In this document: piece by piece, positions 1 to 8,474 of the stretch | Layout: each line of letters starts with the position of its first letter | How positions within the stretch are numbered: the stretch's first letter is position 1 | Source: Roseovarius pelagicus | GTDB lineage: Bacteria; Pseudomonadota; Alphaproteobacteria; Rhodobacterales; Rhodobacteraceae | Direction of reading: 5' to 3' | Assembly: GCF_025639885.1 (NCBI RefSeq) | Contig: NZ_CP106738.1 | Span: forward strand, 2,046,001-2,110,000 | Length of the DNA: 64,000 bases | Notes under the pieces: model-generated | What the model was told of the DNA's origin: nothing | Seen by the model: the letters and a program-made list of their open reading frames with translations, nothing else | Databases searched by the model: none | Position numbers and translations under genes: made by a program

Positions 1-1609
1 TCAAAAACACCACACGCGGGTTTTCCTCGATCATGCGGCGCATGGTGCCACCGAGGTCAGCCAGCGCCTGTGCTTCGCTGGGCTGGATCGCGGCGGAGCC
101 AGTGGCGAAGGTGACAGCATCAAGTTCGATCTGCGGCGCAAGCGCGCGCACGCGTTTGTAATCGCGCACCTGACGCAGTGAGAAGCGGCGATCCACATCG
201 GCCAGCATCACCTCTTGCAGCGCCCTTTGCAGTTCAGCCTCATCATCCAGCGCAACATTGCCGCTCTGCCGCGAGGCGATGGTTTCAACCGTAGGGAGGC
301 GATCGAAATCAATCGGTTCGGCTGCTTGGGTGTCGTCGAACAAGACCACCTCGGCCCCGTCAGACGCACGGATCAGCGTGCGGCGCAACACAGTACCATC
401 GCTGGCGCGCACAGTGATGATCTGGCTGCCATCATCGTAAGAGAGAGTGGAGCGGGTCGAGCCATCATTGAATGTCTGGGTGCTGACTTCGGCACCGGGG
501 CGACGCAGTAATTCATCGTCGTTCTTGAGAACCCGCAATTCACCGTCGCGCTCGACCACGACACGGTCGCCGGAGTTCGACCTCACCTTGTCACCATTGG
601 CCAGAACAGTGCCGACCACTGCGGCGCCAAGCCCCAGAAGCAGGGCTTTTTCAAAGTTCGACAGGCCACCGTCATCGCCACTCGGCGCAGGAGCGGCGGC
701 AGTGGCCGCTTCCGGCTCACCCGTCACACTGGTGTCAAAATCTTCACTGCTGCGTCGCACATCCGATTCATTAACGGTTTGTGTCTCGACTTCGGCAGCT
801 GCTTCGCTTTCAGCAGTGGCCTCTGCGGCGGCAGCAGATTGCGCCTCGCGCTGCTGGGCACGTTCCTGCCGCTCCGCATCGGTGAGCTGTTCGCCATCTG
901 CCTCGCCTGCCGACTGCGTCTCGGTGGAGGCGTCGTCTGCGGTTGTTTGTTCGGCACCGGTTTCCTCAGCGGCAGCCTGTGCCTCTGCCGCAGCGGTGGC
1001 CTCATCAGCGTCGGTTGTCTCGGCAGCGGCCTGTGCTTCTGCCGCAGCGGCAGCCTCATCAGCGGCGGCTTTCTCGGCGGCGGCCTGCGCTTCTGCCGCA
1101 GCAGCGGCCTCATCGGCAGCGGCTTTCTCGGCAGCGGCTTGCGCTTCTGCCGCAGCAGCAGCCTCATCGGTAGCGGCTTTCTCGGCAGCGGCTTGTGCTT
1201 CTGCCGCAGCAGCGGCCTCATCAGCGGCAGCATTCTCGGCAGCGGCTTGTGCTTCCGCCGCAGCGGCAGCCTCATCAGCGGCGGCATTCTCGGCAGCGGC
1301 TTGCGCTTCTGCCGCAGCAGCGGCCTCATCAGCGGCGGCTTTCTCAGCAGCGGCCTGTGCTTCTGCCGCAGCGGCAGCCTCATCGGTGGCGGCTTTCTCG
1401 GCAGCGGCTTGCGCTTCTGCCGCAGCGGCAGCCTCATCCGCTGCCTTTTGGGCCTCTTCTGTTAATTCTTCTGCAGCTTGCACCAGTTCGTCGGCCCCCG
1501 TCACTTCGGCAACCCCCTCCAAGCTGGTCTGTGCGAGCACCGGTAACGGCTGCATCAGGCTTAGACACAAGACTGCTGCGGTGGAAGATTTTAATCTGGA
1601 GATATTCAT
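1..1609 (-). CDS. OmpA-family outer-membrane protein with Ala/Glu-rich repeat (3' end outside window)
   Basis: Partial gene running off the left edge. The start at 1609 gives a signal peptide (about 27 residues, MNISRLKSSTAAVLCLSLMQ followed by PLPVLAQ). Next comes a long Ala/Glu/Gln-rich segment of about nine 18-residue repeats, then a Ser/Thr/Asp-rich middle. The last visible residues, ALADLGGTMRRMIEENPRVVFL, match the beginning of an OmpA C-terminal (peptidoglycan-binding) domain. The family anchors the outer membrane to peptidoglycan. The frame is open from 1609 to position 1 with no stop. Rhodobacteraceae commonly have such OmpA proteins with helical repeats, which is inference from memory. 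The repeat is probably an extended alpha-helical periplasmic spacer. Plus-strand frames across the same DNA are Ala/Ser-rich shadows. Confidence 0.85.
   Translation of the reverse strand, partial: MNISRLKSSTAAVLCLSLMQPLPVLAQTSLEGVAEVTGADELVQAAEELTEEAQKAADEAAAAAEAQAAAEKAATDEAAAAAEAQAAAEKAAADEAAAAAEAQAAAENAAADEAAAAAEAQAAAENAAADEAAAAAEAQAAAEKAATDEAAAAAEAQAAAEKAAADEAAAAAEAQAAAEKAAADEAAAAAEAQAAAETTDADEATAAAEAQAAAEETGAEQTTADDASTETQSAGEADGEQLTDAERQERAQQREAQSAAAAEATAESEAAAEVETQTVNESDVRRSSEDFDTSVTGEPEAATAAAPAPSGDDGGLSNFEKALLLGLGAAVVGTVLANGDKVRSNSGDRVVVERDGELRVLKNDDELLRRPGAEVSTQTFNDGSTRSTLSYDDGSQIITVRASDGTVLRRTLIRASDGAEVVLFDDTQAAEPIDFDRLPTVETIASRQSGNVALDDEAELQRALQEVMLADVDRRFSLRQVRDYKRVRALAPQIELDAVTFATGSAAIQPSEAQALADLGGTMRRMIEENPRVVFL
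958..1443 (-). repeat. 54-bp tandem coding repeat, about nine copies
   Basis: A 54-bp unit recurs in register: the plus-strand marker ctcatc falls at about 54-bp intervals from near 1001 to near 1433. Each unit encodes 18 residues of the type AAAEKAADEAAAAAEAQ on the minus strand. Copies differ by a few bases, mostly at synonymous or Ala/Thr/Val positions. Copy number may vary between strains by slippage. Confidence 0.85.
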
Positions 1610-1810
1610 AGCAACCCCTGTTCATGGCTTTGGTCACGGTGGACCGTTGATACTTCGACGCGCGATGGCGGGCTTTTGTTCCGGCACGGCGGCGACAGAT
1701 CATCAGGGTGGCAATTCTTTGCCTATGCGTTGCACATATTGCCCGACAGCGACGTTTCCATCATGGTGACACCTGAAAATGCCGAAAGGCGTGACGGGCA
1801 AGGAGCGGCA

Positions 1811-3058
1811 ATGGGCAGGATCAGACATCGTGGCACGGCGGCCATCCTCTCTGCTCTGTTGGCGGTGGGCAGTATTGCAGCACTCGTTCTCTCTGTTTCC
1901 GATTTTGCATCTGAGGACATGCTGTTTGGTCTTTGGCGGATGCGGCATGTGGCCTTTGCTACGGGATTGATGATCCTCGCTATTGCAAGTGCTTGTTATG
2001 CCCGTGGGGCGGGTGCATGGCTGGGTTTCTTGGCAAGCGTCATTCCGGTTTGCCTTCTGCTGATCGTGATGGAACTGGCCGGGCGTATGGGGTTGGTCAA
2101 CTGGGCCGCCTTACTCAGCCCAATACCTGCACAGGCGGAAACGGTTGGATGGAGCTTGCGCCCGGATATCAGCGTACAAGGCCAGACCGGACAGGACATC
2201 GCGGCGCGGCTCGGTCTGCCGCATGACCCAATCCCGTTCGATTTTCGGGCCGACGAATATGGGTTTCGTAATGGGGACGAGTTGGGCGGAAATTTTATCT
2301 TCTTGGGCGATTCCATCATTCTGGGTGCGGCTGTCCCAGTGGATGAAACCATCGCCGAAGTGACAGAAGACATCCTGAAAGAACCGGTGATGCAGGCGGC
2401 GCTTCTGGGGCTGTCGATCCAAGGCCAGCACGACATGTTACGTGCTTCCGGCCTGCCCTTGGCTGGCCGGACGGTCGTGCAGTTTCTTTTTGAAGGGAAT
2501 GACCTGCTGGATTCGCATGCCTACCGTCATCAGGAGGACAGATCCGCACACGAGGAGACCGGAGAGCGATCGCTCGGCAAGTTGGTCTGGGAGAAGCTGG
2601 TAACGCTCAGCAATCCTGCGGCGCGGTATTATACCTGCATGATTGACGGACAGAACGTGGCGTTCCTTTGGACGCGACGCTCTTTTGATGGGGTCGAGGG
2701 CGAAGTTGCGCACATCGCCACAGCTATCCGGGATTTTCGCGCAGAGTTGCGCCGTCAGGATGCCAACTATGCGTTGGTATTCGTGCCGACCAAATACCGC
2801 GTGCTAGAAGCGCAATGCAGCTATCCGCACAGCAGTCCTATTGCCAATGCTGACGCCAACCTGTCGTCCCTCCCCGGTGAGCTGAAGCAGTTTACTGATG
2901 ATGAGAACGTCCGCTTCATTGACTTGACGCCGCCGCTGATGAGCGCAGCGCAGAAGGGTGTGCTGCCGTGGTTCTGGGGCGACACGCATTGGAACAGTAC
3001 CGGACACGCCACCGCCGGAAAAACGATTGCCGAATGGCTGTCGGATGCGGACGGATAA
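1811..3058 (+). CDS. SGNH-hydrolase-like (AlgX/AlgJ-like) membrane-anchored protein
   Basis: About 415 residues. The first 95 residues contain three hydrophobic segments (inner-membrane anchor). The rest is a soluble domain with a GDSIILG block near residue 165 (catalytic-Ser block of the SGNH superfamily) and GDTHWNSTGH near residue 390 (catalytic Asp/His block, the form seen in alginate O-acetylation proteins AlgX/AlgJ and relatives). The likely role is an O-acyl transfer or esterase reaction on an envelope polysaccharide; the substrate is not visible. I chose the ATG at 1811 because AGGAG lies a few bases upstream. An ATG at 1763 is in frame but has a poorer ribosome site. It stands alone between the OmpA gene and the convergent regulator. 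Confidence 0.7.
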   Translation: MGRIRHRGTAAILSALLAVGSIAALVLSVSDFASEDMLFGLWRMRHVAFATGLMILAIASACYARGAGAWLGFLASVIPVCLLLIVMELAGRMGLVNWAALLSPIPAQAETVGWSLRPDISVQGQTGQDIAARLGLPHDPIPFDFRADEYGFRNGDELGGNFIFLGDSIILGAAVPVDETIAEVTEDILKEPVMQAALLGLSIQGQHDMLRASGLPLAGRTVVQFLFEGNDLLDSHAYRHQEDRSAHEETGERSLGKLVWEKLVTLSNPAARYYTCMIDGQNVAFLWTRRSFDGVEGEVAHIATAIRDFRAELRRQDANYALVFVPTKYRVLEAQCSYPHSSPIANADANLSSLPGELKQFTDDENVRFIDLTPPLMSAAQKGVLPWFWGDTHWNSTGHATAGKTIAEWLSDADG

Positions 3059-3120
3059 GACCCAACACCGCCATGCGCAGCACACAAGGGTCGCGCACGA
3101 AGGCTGTCACGATTCAAGTG

Positions 3121-3906
3121 TCAGTGCGGCTCGGCTTGGGCCGTTTCGATCACCGCCCCACGTCGCGTGATCGCACCCGCCAGAGATGGCTCGGGCATTT
3201 GATCCGCAACCAACCTGATATGGGGGCCCCACTCGACCATCTGTTGCAGTGATCGGTTTCCGAATTTGGAACTGTCCGCAACGACGACAACCTCATCCAC
3301 GTTTCGGATGATCGCGGCATAGACTTGGGCAGATGACAGCAACGCCTCGCTAATGCCGGTTTCGTCCAGTGCCGATGCACCGACCACGGCGATCTGGGCG
3401 CGGTATCGGGAAATGAACCGAACCGTCTCTGCGCCGTGCACCAACCCCTCTTTTGGCTCTACGATGCCCGGCAGCAACATAACTTCGATTAGCGGATTTA
3501 CCGATAGCTCCATCGCTGCGCCGATGGACGGCGTAATGACTGTGATCCGCCGTTCGATGGCCCGTAGCGCCCGCGCGAAATGTAGTGTCGTCGCACCGCC
3601 GCCGATAAAAATGTTCTGGGTGTCCGCGATCAGTTCCACCGCCCGTTGGGCGATGCGTTCACGTTCGTGAATGTGCTGCTTCAATCGCTCTGCCAGCGCG
3701 GGCTCGAACACGGTGGTTCGAACCGCTCCACCATAGGTCCGGCGCAGGCGTCCGGTTTCATCGAGCTCGGCCAGATCGCGCCGGACGGTTTCGGTTGAAA
3801 CGTCCAGTTCCTGCGCGAGAGCGTTCACCCGAATTGTGGGATTGGTCTCCAATACCCCCAGAATCCGGTCGTGTCGTCTTGATTTCTTTGACTGTTTTCG
3901 GGTCAA
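3121..3906 (-). CDS. DeoR-family transcriptional regulator
   Basis: About 261 residues. An N-terminal winged helix-turn-helix (RHDRILGVLETNPTIRVNAL, then STETVRRDLAELDETGRLRR with the YGGAV that follows) is the DeoR signature. The C-terminal half is a sugar-phosphate-isomerase-like effector domain (GGGATT, VVVADSSKFG). DeoR regulators usually sense phosphorylated metabolites. That would fit a locus with a kinase and a phospho-lyase, which is inference. The start is probably TTG at 3906: an excellent AGGAGG lies 4-5 bases upstream, while the longer in-frame start at 3987 would add residues unlike the family. It is divergent from the microcompartment operon, so it is the natural candidate for its regulator. 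Confidence 0.85.
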   Translation of the reverse strand: MTRKQSKKSRRHDRILGVLETNPTIRVNALAQELDVSTETVRRDLAELDETGRLRRTYGGAVRTTVFEPALAERLKQHIHERERIAQRAVELIADTQNIFIGGGATTLHFARALRAIERRITVITPSIGAAMELSVNPLIEVMLLPGIVEPKEGLVHGAETVRFISRYRAQIAVVGASALDETGISEALLSSAQVYAAIIRNVDEVVVVADSSKFGNRSLQQMVEWGPHIRLVADQMPEPSLAGAITRRGAVIETAQAEPH

Positions 3907-4039
3907 GGTGCCCTCCTCTGCCCCTAGTATCTGCCCGATTTTTCTACGCGGCAATGTTAAAATTGACTGACATCCCACATTTTTCATTGCAAGGCGGTCA
4001 TTTTAGGGTAGGTTTTGACCAGCTACACAGGGGAATCAC
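3907..4039. promoter_or_regulatory. Divergent control region of the regulator and the microcompartment operon
   Basis: 133 bp between the two divergent genes. On the minus strand a plausible sigma70-like promoter for the regulator is TTGCCG (complement of 3949-3954), 17 bp, GATACT (complement of 3926-3931), just upstream of the AGGAGG. On the plus strand TTGACT at 3963-3968 is a possible -35 box, but the matching -10 is weak. I did not find a clear operator repeat. Confidence 0.35.
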
Positions 4040-5320
4040 GTGTTCGATTACGGCTACTTTTCCTTCGACTCTAAAGAGGCACTCTTGCAGAAGGCTGCAG
4101 AGTACTGGAATCCCGGCAAGGTCAAATTCTGGAGCGATGCCGGCACGCCAATGGTGATCGACCGGCGCGAGGGCTATCAATTGTTTGATATGTCCGGCAA
4201 GCGTCTGATTGATCTGCATCTGAATGGCGGGACGTACAATTTCGGCCACCGTCATCCCGAGTTGGTGCAGGTGCTGAAATCAGGCCTCGATTACTTTGAC
4301 ATGGGCAACCACTGGTTCCCGTCCGTCGCACGCGCCGCCTTTGCCGAAAAGCTGGTGGGTACCGCCCCGCACATGAAATATGCGATCTTTGGCGCAGGCG
4401 GGGCCGAAGCGGTCGAAATCGCGATCAAGACCGCGCGCTATGCCACCAAACGCAAGAAGATCGTATCGATCATTAAAGGTTATCATGGCCATTCCGGCCT
4501 GTCCGTTGCCACTGGTGACGAGCGGTTTACCAAGATGTTCCTTGCTGACCGGCCGGATGAGTTCATACAGGTGCCCTTTAACGACGCCGATGCGCTGGAG
4601 GACGTTCTGAAAAAGGGCGACGTTGCCGCATTCATAATCGAGACGATTCCAGCGACATATGGCTTTCCCATGCCAAACGATGGCTATCTGAAAACCTGTC
4701 AGGATTTGTGCCATAAATACGGTGCCAAGTTCATCTCTGACGAGGTGCAGACCGGGCTGATGCGAACCGGCGTCATGTGGGGCTGGCAGGGATACGGCCT
4801 GCAACCCGACATCTTCGTATGCGGCAAGGGGCTGGGCGGAGGCATCTACCCGATCAGCGCATGCCTTGTGACCGAAGAATGCGGCCAGTGGCAGGTAGAG
4901 GATGGCGCAGGCCATATCAGCACCGCCGGAGGATCAGAGCTGGGTTGCCTCGTTGGGCATCACGTCATCGAAATGCTGCAACGACCCGAAGTCGTTTCGA
5001 ACGTGCATTTCGTGACCGAGTTCTTTGCCCAATCCATGGCCGAGATGATGAAGCGGCACAGCGATATCTTCGTGGGTGTGCGGCAGCGTGGCGTGGTCTT
5101 GGGGTTGGAGTTTGACCACCCCGAGGGGGCCGTTGCGGTGTCTCGTGCGCTCTATGAAAACGGGGTTTGGGCGATCTTCTCGTCGCTCGACAAACGGGTG
5201 CTGCAATTCAAACCCGGTGTCGTTCTGGACGTCGAGATGTGTCAGGAAATCATGGACCGGTTCGACGCCGCCATGCCCCGCGCGCGACAATTGCTTAAAT
5301 CCGGGAGACGCGCCGCATGA
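4040..5320 (+). CDS. Class III PLP aminotransferase, probable amino-alcohol phosphate phospho-lyase of the microcompartment
   Basis: 426 residues, usual for fold-type I class III aminotransferases. GAGGAEAVEIAIK is the cofactor phosphate loop, SDEVQTGLMRTG carries the PLP-ring Asp, and CGKGLGGG gives the Schiff-base lysine at about residue 263. First gene of the long operon, starting at GTG 4040 with GGGGA upstream; its end overlaps the aldehyde dehydrogenase start by 4 bp. In RMM-type microcompartments the equivalent enzyme is proposed to eliminate ammonia and phosphate from a phosphorylated amino alcohol to give an aldehyde. The APH-like kinase at 13930 in the same operon supports that role here. 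An ordinary omega-transaminase yielding an aldehyde is the alternative. No clear encapsulation peptide is seen. Confidence 0.8.
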   Translation: MFDYGYFSFDSKEALLQKAAEYWNPGKVKFWSDAGTPMVIDRREGYQLFDMSGKRLIDLHLNGGTYNFGHRHPELVQVLKSGLDYFDMGNHWFPSVARAAFAEKLVGTAPHMKYAIFGAGGAEAVEIAIKTARYATKRKKIVSIIKGYHGHSGLSVATGDERFTKMFLADRPDEFIQVPFNDADALEDVLKKGDVAAFIIETIPATYGFPMPNDGYLKTCQDLCHKYGAKFISDEVQTGLMRTGVMWGWQGYGLQPDIFVCGKGLGGGIYPISACLVTEECGQWQVEDGAGHISTAGGSELGCLVGHHVIEMLQRPEVVSNVHFVTEFFAQSMAEMMKRHSDIFVGVRQRGVVLGLEFDHPEGAVAVSRALYENGVWAIFSSLDKRVLQFKPGVVLDVEMCQEIMDRFDAAMPRARQLLKSGRRAA

Positions 5321-6858
5321 GCGACCAGACCACAGCCACAGCGCCGCTACTGAAGGTGCCCGATCGCGCTCTTTCGAGCGCCAAGATGAAGGTCGGGCGC
5401 GCAGCTTGGGCCGCGCGCTATTATCAGAGCTTTAGCCGCGAAGCGGTGCTACGCATTGCCGAAGCTGTCGCACGCGCTGGGTTCGAGAAGGCCGATCACT
5501 ATGCCGATTGGGCCGTACGCGAAACAGGGTTCGGCGTGGTCGAACACAAAGCGATCAAAAACAAGCTCTGCACACATGAATTGCTGGATTACTACCGCGA
5601 ACTCGACCTGATCACTCCGCGCGTTGATGCCGATCGCAAGATCGTCGAGATGCCAAAGCCGGCAGGCGTTATCTTTGCACTCGCCCCGGCCACGAATCCG
5701 GTGGCGACCGTTTATTACAAGGCCATGCTGGCCATTCTTAGCCGCAACGCCATTGTCTTTAGTCCGCATCCGGCAGCCAAAGCCTGCTCCGCAGACGCCG
5801 CACGCCATCTGGCCGAGGCAGCTGAGGCCGCAGGTGCGCCGTCCGGACTGATCCAATGTGTCGAAGAACCATCCGTACCGTTGGTGCAGGACATCATGGC
5901 GTCGGACAAGATCAACGTCATCATGGCAACCGGCGGCAATGCGATGGTCCGTGCGGCATATTCATCCGGAAATCCGGCGCTGGGTGTCGGATCCGGTAAT
6001 GCGGTCGCCTATGTGGACCCCAGTGCACGGGTCGATGCGGCAGCAAAATGTCTGGTCGACAGCAACAGTTTCGACAATGCGATCCTGTGCACGAACGAAA
6101 GCGTTGTTTTGTGCCTGCAAAGCAATCGCGGCAATCTGGAGCGTGCGCTGCGCAGTGCCGGGGCGCATATCTGCAATGAGCAGGACACTGACAAGCTGCG
6201 GGATTATCTATTTCACGATCACGGCTTTAACGTCGATGCCGTTGGCAAAAGCGCGCAGTGGATCGCGGAAAAAGCCGGTATTCGCGTCAGTCCGTCGGCC
6301 CGAATACTGGTGCCCGTCGTCGCTGAACCCGGGCAGGATGATCTGCTGTTCCGAGAGAAGCTATGCCCGGTTCTGACATTGACGGCGGCAATCGATTTCC
6401 AACAGGCCGTGACCTTTGCAAAACACACTGCCAAGCGCGGCGCAGGCCATTCGGCAGCGTTCCACGGCGAGGATTCGGGCCGCTTAGTCGCCTTTTCGCA
6501 GGCGATGCCGGTGTACCGGGTTGTCGTCAATGCCCCCTGCTCGCAAGGGGCCGCCGGATTTGCCACACATCTGCCGCCGTCCTTTATGATTGGCACCGGG
6601 TATGCCGGACGGTCCTCTGTCGGCGAAAATGTCGGTCCGCAGCATTTGGTGAACTGGACCCGCATCGCCTATGGCAAGGACGTCCCCGCAAACCTGCACG
6701 ATCTGGATTTCGCCGCGCTGTCTGCTGATCCGGGGCCGGGTGCGCCCGCGCCTGCCGCAGCAGCGGCTGCCCCTGCCAACACCCGAGCAGTCGGGCGCGA
6801 CGAATTGCGCCAGCTTATCCTTGAAGAACTCCGCAGCCTGACCGGAAACACACAATGA
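5317..6858 (+). CDS. CoA-acylating aldehyde dehydrogenase with C-terminal encapsulation peptide
   Basis: 513 residues, related to PduP/EutE: oxidises an aldehyde to acyl-CoA with NAD+ and CoA. The catalytic cysteine is at about residue 258 (FDNAILCTNE). The ALAPATNP and GSGNA blocks of the family are present. After the catalytic domain there is a Pro/Ala linker (PAPAAAAAAPA) and then an amphipathic helix, VGRDELRQLILEELRSL, in the last 20 residues. That layout is the classic microcompartment encapsulation peptide, here at the C terminus rather than at the N terminus as in PduP. The gene overlaps both neighbours by 4 bp. It is the signature core enzyme and shows the shell encloses an aldehyde reaction. 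Confidence 0.9.
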   Translation: MSDQTTATAPLLKVPDRALSSAKMKVGRAAWAARYYQSFSREAVLRIAEAVARAGFEKADHYADWAVRETGFGVVEHKAIKNKLCTHELLDYYRELDLITPRVDADRKIVEMPKPAGVIFALAPATNPVATVYYKAMLAILSRNAIVFSPHPAAKACSADAARHLAEAAEAAGAPSGLIQCVEEPSVPLVQDIMASDKINVIMATGGNAMVRAAYSSGNPALGVGSGNAVAYVDPSARVDAAAKCLVDSNSFDNAILCTNESVVLCLQSNRGNLERALRSAGAHICNEQDTDKLRDYLFHDHGFNVDAVGKSAQWIAEKAGIRVSPSARILVPVVAEPGQDDLLFREKLCPVLTLTAAIDFQQAVTFAKHTAKRGAGHSAAFHGEDSGRLVAFSQAMPVYRVVVNAPCSQGAAGFATHLPPSFMIGTGYAGRSSVGENVGPQHLVNWTRIAYGKDVPANLHDLDFAALSADPGPGAPAPAAAAAAPANTRAVGRDELRQLILEELRSLTGNTQ

Positions 6859-7466
6859 CAGATCTGCGCGCCTCAATCTTTATCGACCAGCTACAGCCGC
6901 AAACGCTCGCCTATATCGCGACATGGATGCGTGGTACGCTGCCCCGCCTGCGAATGGCAGCGCAGATTGTCGAAATCGCGCCCGGTCTCGATATCGAGGT
7001 TCTGACCGATACCGTCCTGAAAAGCGCGGATGTACATGCTGGCCTGCTGGTGGTCGAACGCCAGTTCGGCACATTGCAGTTTCATTCGCGCTCCACCGCA
7101 GAAGTGCAATCTGGCGCTGCGGCGATCCTAGAGGCGCTGGGGCAGACCATGGATGACGTGGCACCGCCAAAAATTCTGGCGTCCAAGCTGGTGACGAATG
7201 TCGACGATCAGCACGCGTTCCTAATGAACCGGAACAAGCTGGGCTCGATGGTGATCGGCGGCGACAGCATCTACCTGCTGGAGTGCCAATCGGCCGCCTA
7301 TGCCATTCTGGCCTGCAACGAGGCGGAAAAGGAGGCCGACGTAAAGGTGATCGACATGCGCATGATCGGCGCAAACGGCCGCCTCTACCTCGCCGGAACC
7401 GAGGCGGACGTGCGCAATGCCCGAAACGCTGCCGAAAGTGCCTTGCGTGATGCGGGTGCTGAATAA
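6855..7466 (+). CDS. Tandem-domain microcompartment shell protein (BMC-T), first copy
   Basis: 203 residues made of two BMC folds in tandem, a trimer-forming shell tile. The N-terminal half contains the ERQFGTLQFHS stretch and the C-terminal half GSMVIGGDSIYLLECQSAAY followed by VKVIDMRMIGANGRLYLAG. It is clearly paralogous to the shell protein at 8475 (shared LQPQ, ERQFG, QHA..LNR and MIGA/MMGATGR blocks). BMC-T trimers often carry a gated central pore for larger substrates or cofactors. The gene starts with a 4-bp overlap and ends with a TAATG overlap to the next gene. Confidence 0.85.
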   Translation: MTDLRASIFIDQLQPQTLAYIATWMRGTLPRLRMAAQIVEIAPGLDIEVLTDTVLKSADVHAGLLVVERQFGTLQFHSRSTAEVQSGAAAILEALGQTMDDVAPPKILASKLVTNVDDQHAFLMNRNKLGSMVIGGDSIYLLECQSAAYAILACNEAEKEADVKVIDMRMIGANGRLYLAGTEADVRNARNAAESALRDAGAE

Positions 7467-7897
7467 TGTCGGCTCTTCGGGACGAAATTCGCGCCATACT
7501 GCGCGAGGAAATCGCTGCGCTGCGATCAGAAGCGGCCTCGCCACCGCCTGCGGTAGAAACCGTTCGGATCACCAGCGGCGCCGATCTGACGCGGTTTGCT
7601 CGCGACATCGCGGCGCGGGCGGCAGACCCGGATGTGGCCAACCGGATCGCGAGCGGCGCATTGCGGTTCGAGTTGAGCGGTGGGGCGGCCTATGCACCCA
7701 CGACGGCAGCTTCGCATGCGGCCCCGGCCCGGAGCGCGGCAGCGCCAATCGACAAACCACTGATTACCGAGCGGGACATTGCAGCATTGGGCCGAGAAAC
7801 CCGCGCACTGCAGTTAGGGAAACTTACACGGCTGACCCCGCTGGCGCGCGACGAAGCGCGGCGGCGTGGCATTCGGATCGAAAGGACTGAACGATGA
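7466..7897 (+). CDS. PduM-like microcompartment protein
   Basis: 143 residues. The N terminus, SALRDEIRAILREEIAALRS, is a strongly amphipathic helix that could be an encapsulation or shell-docking peptide. The middle reads DPDVANRIASGALRFEL and the C terminus KLTRLTPLARDEARRRGIRI. Both resemble, in order, segments I recall from PduM (a structural protein needed for Pdu compartment assembly). The C-terminal motif also resembles the N-terminal part of EutQ. Length and position among shell genes fit. The reaction, if any, is unknown. It overlaps the vertex gene by 4 bp. Confidence 0.6.
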   Translation: MSALRDEIRAILREEIAALRSEAASPPPAVETVRITSGADLTRFARDIAARAADPDVANRIASGALRFELSGGAAYAPTTAASHAAPARSAAAPIDKPLITERDIAALGRETRALQLGKLTRLTPLARDEARRRGIRIERTER

Positions 7898-8142
7898 TCA
7901 AGGGAACCGTCAAAGGCAAGGTCTGGTCATCGCGCCGTGTTCCGTCGCTTCCGTCCGGTGCCCTGCTGGATGTCGAAACCGAAAGCGGCGCGAGAATGAT
8001 CGCGTTTGATCCACTGGGCTGCAATACGGGCGAAACGGTTCTGATCACCCAAGGGTCGGTGGCCGCCGCCTATTTCAACGGCAGGAATGCACCGGTCGAT
8101 GCGCTCATCATCGGCTCGATCGATGACGACACAAACACTTAA
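7894..8142 (+). CDS. Pentameric vertex protein (EutN/CcmL family, BMC-P)
   Basis: 82 residues, the normal size of a Pfam EutN_CcmL domain. It starts [20 protein letters not shown] and keeps the family pattern of GTV.G.VW..., a central [20 protein letters not shown], and a final [11 protein letters not shown]. Five copies form the pentamer that caps compartment vertices. Its presence makes a closed polyhedral shell possible. Confidence 0.9.
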   Translation: MIKGTVKGKVWSSRRVPSLPSGALLDVETESGARMIAFDPLGCNTGETVLITQGSVAAAYFNGRNAPVDALIIGSIDDDTNT

Positions 8143-8159
8143 CCTTGAAGGAAAATCAA

Positions 8160-8444
8160 ATGGCAAATCATGCAATCGGAATGATCGAAACAAAGGGCTA
8201 CGTGCCTGCGCTGTCCGCCGCTGACGCGATGGTGAAAGCAGCGAACGTCGAAATCGTGGCGCGTAACGAAGTGGGCGGCGGTCTGGTCTCGGTCGTGGTG
8301 CGCGGCGATGTGGGTGCGGTAAAGGCCGCGACAGAAGCCGGCGCAGAAGCCGCCAGCCAAGTGGGCGAAGTGACTGCCGTGCATGTCATTCCGCGTCCGC
8401 ATGCCGATCTGGGCAAGCATTTTTCCGCCGCGAACGCGAAATAG
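8160..8444 (+). CDS. Hexameric shell protein (BMC-H)
   Basis: 94 residues with the canonical single BMC domain: [46 protein letters not shown] and VIPRPHADL. It should form the flat hexamers of the shell facets and is the only BMC-H gene in the window. I set the start at ATG 8160, preceded by AAGGAAAA. A TTG at 8145 in frame would add five residues and would overlap that ribosome site. Confidence 0.93.
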   Translation: MANHAIGMIETKGYVPALSAADAMVKAANVEIVARNEVGGGLVSVVVRGDVGAVKAATEAGAEAASQVGEVTAVHVIPRPHADLGKHFSAANAK

Positions 8445-8474
8445 GCGCGCAATGCGCGTGGAGGGTAACAGAGC

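Noticed and set aside
958..1443. Regular spacing of near-identical units resembling a CRISPR array
   Set aside because: There are no unique spacers; the whole 54-bp unit repeats and stays in the coding frame.
447..1769. Long Ala/Ser-rich plus-strand reading frame and other frames over the same DNA
   Set aside because: They are shadows of the GC-rich 54-bp repeat. Only the minus-strand frame has a signal peptide, repeat helix and OmpA domain.
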